From Imbricaverruca yamaguchii (Eukaryota > Arthropoda > Thecostraca > Neoverrucidae): a stretch of DNA of 64,000 nucleotides. Location: assembly GCA_034440575.1 (NCBI GenBank), contig JAOTOL010001564.1, forward strand, positions 1,116,001-1,180,000, given 5' to 3'. The notes under the pieces were generated by a model, which saw nothing but the letters and a program-made list of their open reading frames with translations, was not told the origin of the DNA and made no database searches. Shown here piece by piece: positions 1 to 10,800 of the stretch (positions are counted from its first letter, which is position 1; every line of letters starts with the position of its first letter). Made by a program: the position numbers and the translations under genes.

Positions 1-310
1 CTGCTGCAGGCGGCCGGCGGGATGTTTGCCGAGACAGCAGGTGCTGGCAGCGGGGTTGTTGTGTTCTCCCCTGTGCCGGCGAGTGGCTCGCTGACCCCCC
101 ATGACGGCCGGTCTGATTGGATTTCGGCCTGGTCATTACCGGCGAGATGCGACGCGGACGGTAATGGTGGGACGTCGCCGGCTGAACAAGCGAGCGATTG
201 GGGCGTGGCTATTGGTGCCGACCGCTGCTACCATATATTAGTGGTCCATAAATCATGACTAAGATCCATTCTTGGGTCCAGTAGACTAAGACCCATTCTT
301 GTGCCCAGTA

Positions 311-313
<3 letters not shown>
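1..313. other. No gene recognised
   Basis: Unique-looking, GC-rich at its left end. The open frames are short and resemble nothing I know. Confidence 0.5.
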
Positions 314-371
<58 letters not shown>

Positions 372-372
372 G
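314..372. repeat. (TG)n microsatellite
   Basis: An almost pure TG dinucleotide run of about 50 bases, followed by an interrupted tail (GTATGTGTGG). The overlapping frames that read VCVCVC or HTHTHT are artefacts of the dinucleotide. Confidence 0.97.
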
Positions 373-2445
373 AGGGAGCATACACTCCTCCTCGAATAGC
401 TGGAATAGCTGTGAGCATACACTCTCAAAATAGCTGGAATCCGACAAAAGATCAATTGCAGCTACACAAATGTTTCCTGGCCGTCGTAGGCCGTCTTGAT
501 TACTTCCATTCAGGTGCGGATAATCTACTTCTTGACTACGGCTGCACAGCCACCACGCGTCTCGGTCGAGCATCGAACGGTGGACCATCTATCACGGTGA
601 CCTACAGCGGCGACCACACACCGGGCCTCGGCACTAAGGCGGCTGCCAGCGCTAAAACCGGCGCCAGGCCACCTTAAATTCAGTCCACAACACCTGGAGA
701 TAAGGGATAACGGGTGGGGTGTCGCATAACTCGTGTCAGCCACGGGCCGGCTAGTAAGACCTCTTGACCCATGTGGAGAGGAGGTGGAAGTGTATTGTGG
801 TATCTTCTTGGTGTATCTCCAGTGCCCGTCTGACATCACCAGGGCTTGGAGGTACTCATTTGTCCATTTTACTCGCAGTTCAATTTCTGGAGATTATTTA
901 GCCTGAGCGGATCACATCCAGGTTATAGTCAAGTGTGGAATTTCGTTAATTATGGCCCATCACGAATGAGCATGACATATTTGATCGCGCGCAGTGACAC
1001 CAATGCAGGTAGCAGTCATTTTGCACCTGTCTTTGACGATGAAATTTCCCCAAAGCAGACGACTCCACCATCTAATCTCATGTGCACGTTACACTCGTAA
1101 CCCTTGCACAAAAATCTGAACTCGACAGAGCCCTCGTCGCCCCTTTTGCAGACGCATGACCGGAACAGACCGATACCATCAGACGTGAGCAAAATAGATG
1201 TGCCAATCCCTAAACCATTCCGCTCTGCTAGCCTTTCATGGTTGCTAGAGCGAGAAATATGCTTTCCTTACCTGAAGAGAGAAAAGTCGGACAAAAAACA
1301 CCAGATATCTAATTCCGTCGAGCAACACCGAGCGGCTTCGGCATGTTTTGCCTACGGGTGGGTAGCAAACAGAAATAGCGAACAAAGGCCACCGTACACA
1401 GCTGTCACCCGATTAGAACGGCACTATCGCGACCTGAATGAGTCCAATTCCCGCAAATGGAAAGCAACCAGCCAAACATGCCGCATCGGCGACACCATTG
1501 AGCTAAATGCCACGAGCCTCAATACCTCGGCCGCCACTCGCCACCGGCCGTCGGCCACGACGAACGACGAAGCGGTTAACTCCGCACCGGACGACCCTCA
1601 TCAAGCGCGTCGTAAAGATGACGGTCGGCGAGGTCGGCCCGCCGGCAGCGGCTGCCGACGAGGCCAGTGAACTGCGGCCCGACCTGCGCCGGCTGTGCGG
1701 GCGGGCCCGCTGGACGTGGCGCCAGTTCCGGGCCGCGACGGTGCGTCGGCGGGCCGCGGCGGTGCCGCACGCACGGCCGCGCTCAGCTGCGTGACCGCGC
1801 TCGTTAAAGTCGGCCCGGGACCACTAGGCCGTGCGTTATCAGCACAGAACTGTCGCTCCTTCCCCGGCAGAAAGGCGCGACGGTGAAAGATGAATGGCGA
1901 CAGGCGACGGCGCGGCCGGTTCGCCGTCAGCCGGCCATACAGTGCATGACGCGCCCGTGGTCGTGGCGAGGAACCCGGGAGGCGGAGCTGGAGGTAATTT
2001 ACGGCGATGAGAGTCTCGTTATGACGTGATCGAGGCGCCTGGAGGAGGTAATTAGCACCGTTTTGATCATCCCCGTGATAAGTCCGGGCCGGGGCTATGC
2101 AAATACGGCGTCTCAGCCTGACACTTCATCATACTGGAGTGCCATGGACACAGAAAGAGGGTGGGTACCACACGTTCACGACGGTGGATATGCGCGGCGC
2201 TGTCTGACCTCTGTACACTGCATTGCTCTGAATTGCATCGATGCACAACCGCGCTGGAGATCTCTCACGAAGCCAGGTGGTCCAAGTCCTTCTTTTCAAT
2301 ACATATTTTCAGATTCAATAGGAAAATGACCCATTAGCATTAGTCGGGTATCAAATCAGGGGGTCCAGATCTTCCCCCCCCCCCACGCCGACCCACTCTG
2401 GATCTCCAGCCATTTTCCAGGGCACAATGGTGCAGTTTTAGTGGT
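373..2445. other. No gene recognised; CpG-rich 1500-2000
   Basis: No coding signature, RNA gene or transposon was recognised. A GC- and CpG-rich stretch at about 1500-1900 gives overlapping long frames on both strands, as expected from composition alone. A pure C run lies near 2377-2386. Confidence 0.5.
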
Positions 2446-2497
2446 AACAGGTGGCGCTTGACCATCACTCCTGAGTGATGCTCAAGCGCCACCTGTT
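2446..2497. repeat. Long near-perfect hairpin
   Basis: Two 24-base arms (2446-2469 and 2474-2497) are reverse complements with a single mismatch, separated by only four bases (CCTG). After a small internal bulge the pairing resumes with TAGTG on the left and CACTA on the right, so the foldback spans roughly 2439-2505. The arm core is GGTGGCGCTTGA. It could be the centre of a palindromic MITE or a fold-back small-RNA locus. The 4-nt loop is unusually tight for a canonical pre-miRNA. Confidence 0.85.
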
Positions 2498-2812
2498 CAT
2501 CACTAGTGCCTCTTGGGATGTGTATAAAAATATTACTTCGGAACAACAAGGCCATGCCAAAGTATCCCCTGAAATCCCCGGACAGCTCCACAAGTGTCCA
2601 GCACCAGCCTGTCAACATGTCTACATCACTAGTTCGCCTGTGAGTGCCAGCCACTGCTGACAATGGCGTGTGCCTGGGATCGTCACACGGCCAAAACGCA
2701 GCGCCACGCATGAGTGCACCGCCTGGTCCGCCCGCACCGGTGTCGCTTATCTGAGCAGATAGTTATCACAGCGCTGCGAACACCCGCAATCCGCCGGTTC
2801 GTGAAGATTTTC

Positions 2813-2840
2813 CGTGTCGTCCACGGTGGTGGACGACACG
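2813..2840. repeat. Perfect 12-bp hairpin
   Basis: CGTGTCGTCCAC at 2813-2824 is followed by the loop GGTG and then its exact reverse complement at 2829-2840. It lies about 315 bases from the larger hairpin at 2446 and has a different sequence. No gene adjoins it. Confidence 0.85.
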
Positions 2841-3359
2841 ACACGCCTGCGAACATGTCCACCCCGTGTGCAGTGGTGGCGTGTCTGTGAACGTCGTCGA
2901 TTGCACTGCATTGATCTGCCTGTGAGCACCCACGTCGCGGAAGCGCCTCGCCAAGCCGGCCGAGATCAGGTGCTGAAGGTGCACGCGTTCAGGTCGGCAA
3001 ATCACCGCGCACGTCACGGCCAAGCTCAGCCTCAAATCCCACCACGGCGGGCCCTCACACGTCCGTGGCTCCAGCGTGGGGTAAGGTGAGGTCGGGGCAG
3101 GGCGTGGGTTCAGGATGCTTCCGACCAGGTCAGATCTCTAGTCCCATATCCATTTATCGAGAGAGTCAGTGGGCCGCGTGCGGGATCCAATCGTCATCAA
3201 ACCTGGCGACTGACGAAACTCCATCGATTTTGTCGTTTGCAAAATGTGTGATAGAGGTATTGAGGTGGAGTATCTAATGATTTATCTTACACCAAACCCG
3301 ATCGATGTGCTTACTTAAGATTTAAGTAGAGGTCTTCCAATATATTGCTAAATTCGTGC
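2841..3359. other. No gene recognised
   Basis: Nothing recognisable. Base composition falls from GC-rich to AT-rich towards the inserted element at 3373. Confidence 0.5.
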
Positions 3360-3372
3360 TGAAAATATGGTA
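3360..3372. repeat. Left target-site duplication of the Penelope-like element
   Basis: TGAAAATATGGTA, identical to 4131-4143. The last base is shared with the first base of the inverted arm. Confidence 0.8.
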
Positions 3373-3457
3373 TTGCGTGAGACGAAATGTACGACCCTCA
3401 ATATACCAGGAGGTGCTGGGTTTACTCAACATCAAAAGTAGCGTTAGGGATCATGCT

Positions 3458-3502
3458 ATATTACTCAACGTTTCGGCCAGGGGCCATCATCAGGAGTGAT
3501 AT
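3458..3502 (-). ncRNA. Hammerhead ribozyme-like motif, left arm
   Basis: Mirror copy of the motif at 3958-4002, read on the minus strand. It has 9-nt stem I arms (3494-3502 and 3458-3466), the CTGATGA core, a GGCC/GGCC stem II, GAAA and the palindromic ACGT that would form a minimal stem III. The core bases are identical to the right-arm copy. Confidence 0.7.
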
Positions 3503-3957
3503 AAAAAATGGCAGGGTTAACAATTGAAAAAACGCGGGAAGAAAGCGTGCAAAAATACACGTGAAACACAGAAAAGCATCTCCATTGCTGCAGACACTAC
3601 AAGAAACTCCAAACCAGAAATCAACTAGGTCAAGATAAAATCCTCTGAGGAAGCCCGGGCCGATGGTCCATATACATATCGACACATATATAGACATATC
3701 TCGAATGTAACGCTTAATACATACAATATAATTTATGTTTATGTAATTTTATGTGATATACCAAGACGTCGTTTGCGTGTTTAGTTGCGGCCGTAGATTA
3801 CGTATGTGTAGAGATTCGAGGACCTTCAGATCAGCGTTGTCCCTGGCTGTTGGAGATGCTTGGATGCAGCAGCAATGGAGATGCTTTTCTGTGTTTCACG
3901 TGTATTTTTGCACGCTTTCTTCCCGCGTTTTTTCAATTGTTAACCCTGCCATTTTTT

Positions 3958-4002
3958 ATATCACTCCTGATGATGGCCCCTGGCCGAAACGTTGAGTAAT
4001 AT
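3958..4002 (+). ncRNA. Hammerhead ribozyme-like motif, right arm
   Basis: In order: stem I 5' strand ATATCACTC (3958-3966), core CTGATGA (3967-3973), stem II GGCC-CCT-GGCC (3975-3985) with one unpaired T before it, then GAA (3986-3988). Next come ACGT (3989-3992) as a two-base-pair palindromic stem III, T3993 as the nucleotide before cleavage, and stem I 3' strand GAGTAATAT (3994-4002), which pairs with 3958-3966 at 8 of 9 positions. All invariant hammerhead core bases I remember are present. The very short stem III fits minimal hammerheads of Penelope-like elements, thought to work best as dimers. Predicted cleavage is between 3993 and 3994. Activity is inferred. Confidence 0.72.
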
Positions 4003-4130
4003 AGCATGATCCCTAACGCTACTTTTGATGTTGAGTAAACCCAGCACCTCCTGGTATATTGAGGGTCGTACATTTCGTCTCACGCAATGTCTAAAACCCA
4101 GGAGCATCTAAGAGCCATTCTTCGTTGTAT

Positions 4131-4143
4131 TGAAAATATGGTA
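4131..4143. repeat. Right target-site duplication of the Penelope-like element
   Basis: TGAAAATATGGTA, identical to 3360-3372, marking the right edge of the insertion. Confidence 0.8.
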
Positions 4144-4916
4144 GCCCTCTCGCAAAGTTTCTGACTGCTATAGGCTTGCAAAAAAAGAAGAAAAAAAAAA
4201 CGATTGCATGCATGTCACAAAATAGCATCAATTGACATTGTGTTGACCATTCTTCTCGGACAAAAATACTGTTAGGTTATGCATTAAGGTTGGAAGTGCG
4301 CATAAAATAAAGTTGAAAACATTATATATATCGCTAATGAAACCACCAAAGTATGTTCCGCGGGCCCTTATTGTTTTACTTCTTATCTTACATTCCATCA
4401 TATTTTCAGATTTTCGATACTTCAAAAGATTTGGTAGCAGTGGGGACAGATGGATAATGAATCATTTCCTCTTTATTGATTTACTCAGTCGAAGGTCTGT
4501 GTATCATTTGCTAGATGTGCACAGACCCTGGCGAAACAAGAGCTAGGGAAAGGATGACAAATGACCCACTACAACATGCACTTTCCCGCATGTTAATGAA
4601 CATGGTAAACCTGCTGTGACTACCACTTCAAGATCAAGACCAACGAGTCATCCTGTGATCATTGGGAAGTAAGACGAAGACACGCAAATTATCCACGGCG
4701 CCGGGTCAATGACAGAGAACACACAGAACACGCCCACACGGCCCGAACTGGCCCGAGCCGGCCGACCACACAGTCGCATTGTGCGCCACGGTAATCAGCG
4801 CATGATTCCCGGCGACGTCTCCGACTCGATGATTACAGTCCGCCAATGGCCGACTGTCGTCCGGCCATGTCAGACCCGCACCGCCAGACCTCCCCTCTCC
4901 ATCCGGCCGTCCGCCG
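4144..4916. other. No gene recognised
   Basis: AT-rich with a short A-rich run near 4180-4200. No transposon or coding signature was seen. Confidence 0.5.
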
Positions 4917-5600
4917 GGTGGGCACTGTCACTGGGACCAGCCGCCAGATCCCCCCGCAAAGTAGTCACCGTCACTGGGACCAGTCGCCAGATCCCCCCGC
5001 AAAGTAGTCACCGTCACTGGGACCAACCGCCAGATCCCCCGTGGAGTGGCTGGTCAGATCACCACCGGGTGGTCATTGTCACATGGACCAACCGCCAGAT
5101 CTCCCGACAAGTGGTCACCGTCACTGGGACCAACCGTCAAATCACCGCCGACTGGTCACCGTCACTGGGACCAACCGCCAGATCCCCGTGGAGTGGCTGG
5201 TCAGATCACCACCGGGTGGTCATTGTCACATGGACCAACCGCCAGATCTCCCGACAAGTGGTCACCGTCACTGGGACCAACCGTCAGATCCCCGCCGAGT
5301 GGTCACCATCACTGGGATCAACCACCAGACTCTCCGACCGGTTGCCACGTCCCGCTACCGCCCGGGCGCCGGCGGAGGGCGGCGGCGGTTCTGCCACGCT
5401 CGGCCCAATTCGCGAGAGACCCGCACCACCAGACCCCCTCCCCTCCCCCGGCCGCTCGCCGGGTGGTCACCGTCACGCACACCAACCGCCAGACTCCCCG
5501 TCGACTGGTCACCGTCACCAGGACCAACCCCGCCAGATACCCCGCTGGGTGGTCACCGTTACGCGGACCAACCGCCAGACTCCCCTGCCAGTTGCCGCGT
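4917..5600. repeat. Minisatellite with 147-bp higher-order repeat
   Basis: Degenerate units built on CACTGGGACCAACCGCCAGA and AGTGGTCACCGTC recur through this region. A block starting GTGGAGTGGCTGG at 5041 recurs almost unchanged at 5188, giving a 147-bp higher-order period. Because the period is a multiple of three, all three forward frames stay open (up to about 357 codons). The predicted peptides are simple permutations of the repeat and do not resemble proteins I know. Confidence 0.85.
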
Positions 5601-5627
5601 GCCGTCACCGCCCCGCCGCCGGCGGCG

Positions 5628-5630
<3 letters not shown>

Positions 5631-5717
<87 letters not shown>
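5631..5717. repeat. (CGG)n trinucleotide run
   Basis: About 29 uninterrupted CGG/GGC triplets inside a slightly longer GC-rich tract. It yields poly-Arg, poly-Ala, poly-Gly or poly-Pro depending on frame. CGG runs of this length can form hairpins and quadruplexes; that is general knowledge, not evidence of function here. Confidence 0.97.
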
Positions 5718-6027
5718 TCTGCCACGCCCGGCCCAAATTCACGAGAGAATCGCGGCCTGCTCGCCGCGCCAGCCCGCCATAATTGGTCTGTTTGGGCGGG
5801 AAAGGTCGGTCGTTGTCGTGGGTGCCGCCGGAGTCTGGCGCGACGACGCCATTCGGCTCACTTGACTGGATTACCGAAACAGTGCAGGCAAGCGCATTTT
5901 TCGTCGCTGTCGTCTGGAGCGGAGATGTTTAATTTCCGGACGGGCGCTGCCGCTCCCAGCCCTTCCGGACACTGTCGTCCTTCGGCGGACTTTGCCGCCG
6001 GCTTATCGGTCGTGCTGTGGCAACGCC
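5718..6027. other. No gene recognised
   Basis: GC-rich spacer between the CGG run and the next minisatellite. Nothing recognised. Confidence 0.45.
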
Positions 6028-6480
6028 AGTAGCATGCCAGAGTGGCGGCATGCCACTCTGGTGTAGCAGCGTGACGTTCCTGTGTGGCAGTATGCCGCCA
6101 TGATGTTGCAGCGTGCCGCTCTGGTGTGGTCATGTGACGCTCCTGCGTGACAGTATGCCGCGTCATTCTGTGGTGACCATGTGACTCTTTTGTGTAGCTG
6201 TATGCCACTTTGGTGTGGCCATATGACGCTCCTGTGTGGCAGTATGCCCCGCCGCTCTGGTGTGGCCATGTGACGCTCCTATGTGGCAGCATGCCGCTCT
6301 GGTGTGGCCATGTGACGCCCCTTTGTGACAGTATGCCGCGCCGCTCTGGTGTGGCCATGACACTCCTGTGTGGCAGTATGCCGCTCTGATGTTGCAGCAT
6401 GCAGCTCTGGGATGGCATCATGTCGCTGCGGGTGACAGTACGTAGTTCCGTGGTGGCAGCGTGCCGCTACTGTGGCAGTA
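6028..6480. repeat. ~42-bp degenerate minisatellite
   Basis: About eleven diverged units containing TGTGGCAGTATGCCGCTCTG and GTGTGGCCATGTGACGCTCC. Divergence between units is high, so the array looks old compared with the 30-bp array at 18 kb. Minus-strand frames encoding CHTGASHGHT repeats are by-products. Confidence 0.85.
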
Positions 6481-7585
6481 TGCCACTCTATAGTGCACCA
6501 TCATGCTCGCCAATCTGTCGTGGTGTACCGATATTGGATTAAAGCTGTTAACATCATCAGCGGGCAAGATGCAACCCCAGGCTGAAGACAGCAAGACTGG
6601 TGTGCTGCAATTGTGACACCCGAATAATTCGGAGAGTAGACTCTTGTCATGAAATGCGTAGACTAGACCAACTTTTGTATACCGCAGCCGTTTTATGCTG
6701 GTTCTTTTCGCCTAGCCAGGGAATTGTGTTCTGTTGTTGGCCTGCCTGCCACTTTTTTCACTGAACCACGCACGCAAAACACACTTTGTCTCCCAGTCCC
6801 TCGCCGCGTCTTCTCTCATTGGGACTGCCAGGCGAGCGAAAAAATATGCGCGCACAAATACGGGGTATAAGCCGGAGAGAGGCGCGTTATGAAGCAACAG
6901 CCAATGCATGTTCGCCGCAAACACGAGCCAATTCATCTTCGTGAGCACCACTGTGCATAACACTGTTCACCACGGTGCATATGTCCTGAGCAAATTGATC
7001 ACGTTTTATGGAATGGTGAAATGGTGGAAATGGTGGAATGGATGTTAACGGCGGCACGTCCTATCATCAGATTGCTTCATGCTTGTTGATTTGAGAAGAC
7101 AGGTACATATCGCCTCACTGCCGCCTCCTGGAAATGCCATACTACAGGCCAGCCAGTGATTCTGTTCGACTCCGAGCGCCGGCCGTGGCGTGTTGTATCG
7201 TCCTCGCCTTGTCGCCGACATTCCGGCCGTGATGGCCGGCTCGGCGTCACGGAGGACCACCGGAGCGGCAGGTGTCGACGACCAGCCCCGGCGCGCCGCC
7301 GCCGGCTATTCCGCACATCATTCGCGCGCCGGCATACCGGTCACTGTGCCGATCACATCTCGCCATTTGTTACCGAAACGGACCCCACCGGTCGGCCGCG
7401 CCGCCATCCGCTTGTTAGCGACGCCCGACCGGATCAGTGGTGGCGCTTTGGCGACGACGGGTCGGACCGCAACCGTCAGGGCCGCGCTAAGTGGAAGTGG
7501 CCGGCCACGGCGTGCCAAGAACACGGCCAGCTCGCGTGCACGTCCGAGCTGCCGTCCGCTGCGGAGACGGTTCGTGCGCTGAGCA
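6481..7585. other. No gene recognised
   Basis: Mixed composition. The open frames at 7156-7665 lie in CpG-rich DNA, are open on both strands, and have low-information Arg/Pro-rich translations. Confidence 0.5.
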
Positions 7586-7888
7586 CAGGGGCGGATCCAG
7601 GAATTATGATCGGGGAGAGGGCACATTTCATCAGATGTGGCACCTTCGGTGCAAAAATCCGTTGAGCGAGGTGGGGGTGCAGTGCTAAAGGGGCGACTTT
7701 TCGCTACAAACGGGTGCCTTTTCCTCTGAAAAGGCATCAGTTTCTTGTTTTTGGCTGAAAAAATACCTTGAGCGGGTTGGGGTGGGGTGCGCTGAAACCT
7801 TCTTCAGCCTTTCCTTCCGAAGGAGCGAAGCATTTCATGTGTGTGCACATACCCCAGTGCCCCATCCCTCACCCTACATCCGTCCCTG
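7586..7888. mobile_element. hAT-like MITE
   Basis: The left end CAGGGGCGGATCCAGG (7586-7601) and the right end CCTACATCCGTCCCTG (7873-7888) are inverted repeats matching at 13 of 16 positions. CAGGGGCGGATCCAGG is a familiar type of hAT terminus. The flanking 8-mers, GCTGAGCA on the left and ACAAAGCA on the right, agree at 5 of 8 positions, consistent with a decayed 8-bp target duplication. The interior (about 300 bp) has no transposase, so it would be a non-autonomous copy. Confidence 0.6.
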
Positions 7889-10800
7889 ACAAAGCACGGC
7901 ATGGCCAAAGCGTATGCGCAGTGGTGTTAAACGAGGCGGGAAGTCAGCACTTCTGAATCTCGGAAAGGCCGACTCATAGATCAAGACCCCCACCCGTTCA
8001 TAAGGGCCACTGTTGCACTAGATGCGCTGGTACAGCACCCCCCCCCCCGGTAGGACATTGCTCGCTTCCGCTTTCCACCCGCGACGCACATTTTCCAATC
8101 ACGTTCCCTTGTGGTCTGTCCTTGACAGGCACGTCCCGGTAAAATATGGCACATTTCGTGAGCGGTGGCGGCCGTTAGAGGTCCCGATGGAGGCGATTTG
8201 TCGCGGGTCTGCTGCATTGTTGGCGCAAACCTCGCCCCAGGGAGGGATACACACTTTTTACTACCTCCACGCCTGGCGAGAACGTCGGCAATTATCAGCA
8301 TCGGCTGATTGGAAGGACGAAAAACCGCAGCTGTCTCGACCGTGTTTCGACCGTTCAGGAGGGTGCCGGAGGAGCCGGTAAAGCGGCACGCCAAGTCGCG
8401 AGACATTCTACGCCATCCTTCGTCCACTAGTGGTGCTGGTGTCATGGCTTTCTGGCTCGATGACCTGTGAAGTCCAAGTTAGCGTAGATGCCTAGCCGTT
8501 TTCTTTGTCTATTGCTGCGCATCTTCCATTGTTTACTTGTTGTTGAAGCAGAAGAGCAGGTTTGAGGTACAACCGAAGATTGTTGTCATCCATTTATGCC
8601 TTTTAATACTTTGGCAATGCAGATATGAAATTGATCTCAACAGCAAATTACAATTTTGACAGCGTAAGGTCAACTATCACTCAGGTATTGCAGCTACACA
8701 AGAAAAAAAAATTTCAGCAAGTACACAAGGACATAAGAATATAGGACATAAGAATATCGTAGAAACACTAAGATTTCGTGAAAACGAACATGAATCACTC
8801 CTTTCTATGCAGCGTGATATGCCTTTTCAAGCCAATGCCCTTGCATTAGCATCAATTCAAAAACCTGGAGGTGGGTAGAGCTTCCCCCTCGCCCATGTTA
8901 CTATGCTTGTGAAGGTGGAAATGGAAGTGCATGGTACGGTAGAACCAGGACCAGCCGTTGGCAAGTACCACAGACACCGATGAAGAAGCGTAATAGCCCC
9001 GACATCACTGTTAACGATATTGCCACACTGGTGGTAGTGGTGGATTGGAGTTTAGGGGTGCGTCGACATCTAGAGTCATTTTGCGCCCATGATATTGTCA
9101 CACTGAGTTTGCCTATCACTTACAATCAAATATCAGCTGCAAATTAATTAGCTCGTTCCAATGCATAGTCATCACCGACAAACATCGCACGATAATATAG
9201 GTGAATGGAAATGCACCTCAACGTCGGCAAGATTAAAACCACCCCATCGAGATATGACAGCCACTTCTAAGCCACCAAGTCATGCATCTACATTCCCCGG
9301 ACGGCTTCATATTCTTTTCACTGATGGGCTCACCAGTTGATCGATCCTTCTCAGCGGTGCTCGGCACGGCGGAAAATGGAGCTGCTCGGCAAGCGAATCC
9401 CTGGCTTTACCCGACCACAGACCTCAATAAAAATCGTAATCGAATCAATGAAAAAACATTGCGCGGTCGGCCGGCCCACTTTGTTCCGCCGCAGCAGGAC
9501 AAACAAGGTCATTAGGAATTTCAAACGATCGCTGGCCCGCTGTTGTCCCGGCTCGGACTTCGGATTATTCGGTTCGCTCGGGCGCATTGGGGATGAGCGT
9601 GGTTGTAAAAGACGGCCAAAACGGATACTGATCTACGACTGGCCTGGCTCGATCGTCGACCTGATGCTTCCATATGGCGTGGTGGCGTCGCGCGAAGGCG
9701 GGCGTGGGCCATGATAGCTCCATAGCGCGGACCCAGACGAGCTCTTGTGGTCCGCCGGCGGCTGACTGTGCGGTGAGTGGTACTGGCAAAGCTGGCGAAG
9801 CGAGGTCCGGCGATCGTTGAACGTGGACGAGTGAGATGGGGGATGGGTGGGGTGCTTGTTAGCTGGTTGGCGCTTCTCGTGAAGGTGCTGGGGGAATGGT
9901 TAAATTCTTGTGCCCGTTTGGTGTACACATCTGTGTCCGAAACAGTACGCCCTAAAATCCGGCATTAATCCGGAGTTTATTGAAAATTAATGTTCTACTG
10001 GCTATCGAGGTTTCTGGCTTAAATATCCACGGAGTTGGTTTCCTGGATGGAATTGGGAAACATGTCAAGGAGTGTGATGACGCACCCACACGCATTTCCT
10101 GCCAGACTAATATTTTATGGCCCACAAATAATATAAAAAGTGAACTGATCTATCTTGAGATCACAGTTAGCATCTTTGAGAATTATGTGTATGTGTACGC
10201 ATGTATCTACGAGATGAATGACGGATTGCTGCTATGCTTTGGATAAGACAATTCGTCAATATGTCAATATGTAGATTCGCTGTTGAAAATCTGCGATTGA
10301 ATATCATACCACCGATATATCGTATCATTCACATAGATCGGACGCGTAAAAAACAATGCAAAATCGGAGACAGAGCTTGGTAACAATGGTGTGAAAAATG
10401 AGACTGGATGTAGGCGAGACGCAGGCTTCGAGTAGTGCAAATATCGATCATTATCTGTTGTCACAACTGGTATGCTTCCTCCATGTGCATAATGGATGAA
10501 TTAAACCGCCGTTACAGATGTAAATAAGACAGGTACTGGAAGTTATTGGAGAACACATTTTTGTTTCTTCATTATGGATGCATTGTCATCATTATATTTC
10601 CTCTGCAGAATCCGTCCGAAACTTTATGCAAATTAAGAAGCACAGCCAAGTGCCTTGTCGGTTTTATGATTGTTAAGTCTATTAAGTAGTCATCAAATGT
10701 CTGGGACGCTAACTGTTCCATTTATAGGAGTGTCAGCAATGCTCTTAGATTACTAAGTGACGAATTCATGCACCTTCCGTCATTTGCACGAGGATGAGAA

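Larger units (their letters stand above)
3373..4130. mobile_element. Penelope-like element fragment with inverted terminal arms
   Basis: The arms 3372-3592 and 3869-4088 are near-exact reverse complements (221 and 220 bases) around a spacer of 276 bases. The whole unit is flanked by the same 13 bases, TGAAAATATGGTA, at 3360-3372 and 4131-4143, which I read as a target-site duplication. Each arm contains a hammerhead-like core (CTGATGA, GGCC-CCT-GGCC, GAAACG). From memory, Penelope-like retroelements carry minimal type I hammerheads in their terminal repeats, and those repeats may be direct or inverted. No reverse transcriptase or GIY-YIG coding sequence is present, so this would be a short internally deleted or 5'-truncated copy. 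About 40 bases (4089-4130) extend beyond the right arm and have no counterpart on the left. Assignment to Penelope rests on the ribozyme and layout, not on protein homology. Confidence 0.75.

Noticed and set aside
4709..6032. Long plus-strand frames (up to 357 codons)
   Set aside because: They are open through a minisatellite with period 147 and a CGG run. The translations are repeat permutations and homopolymers.
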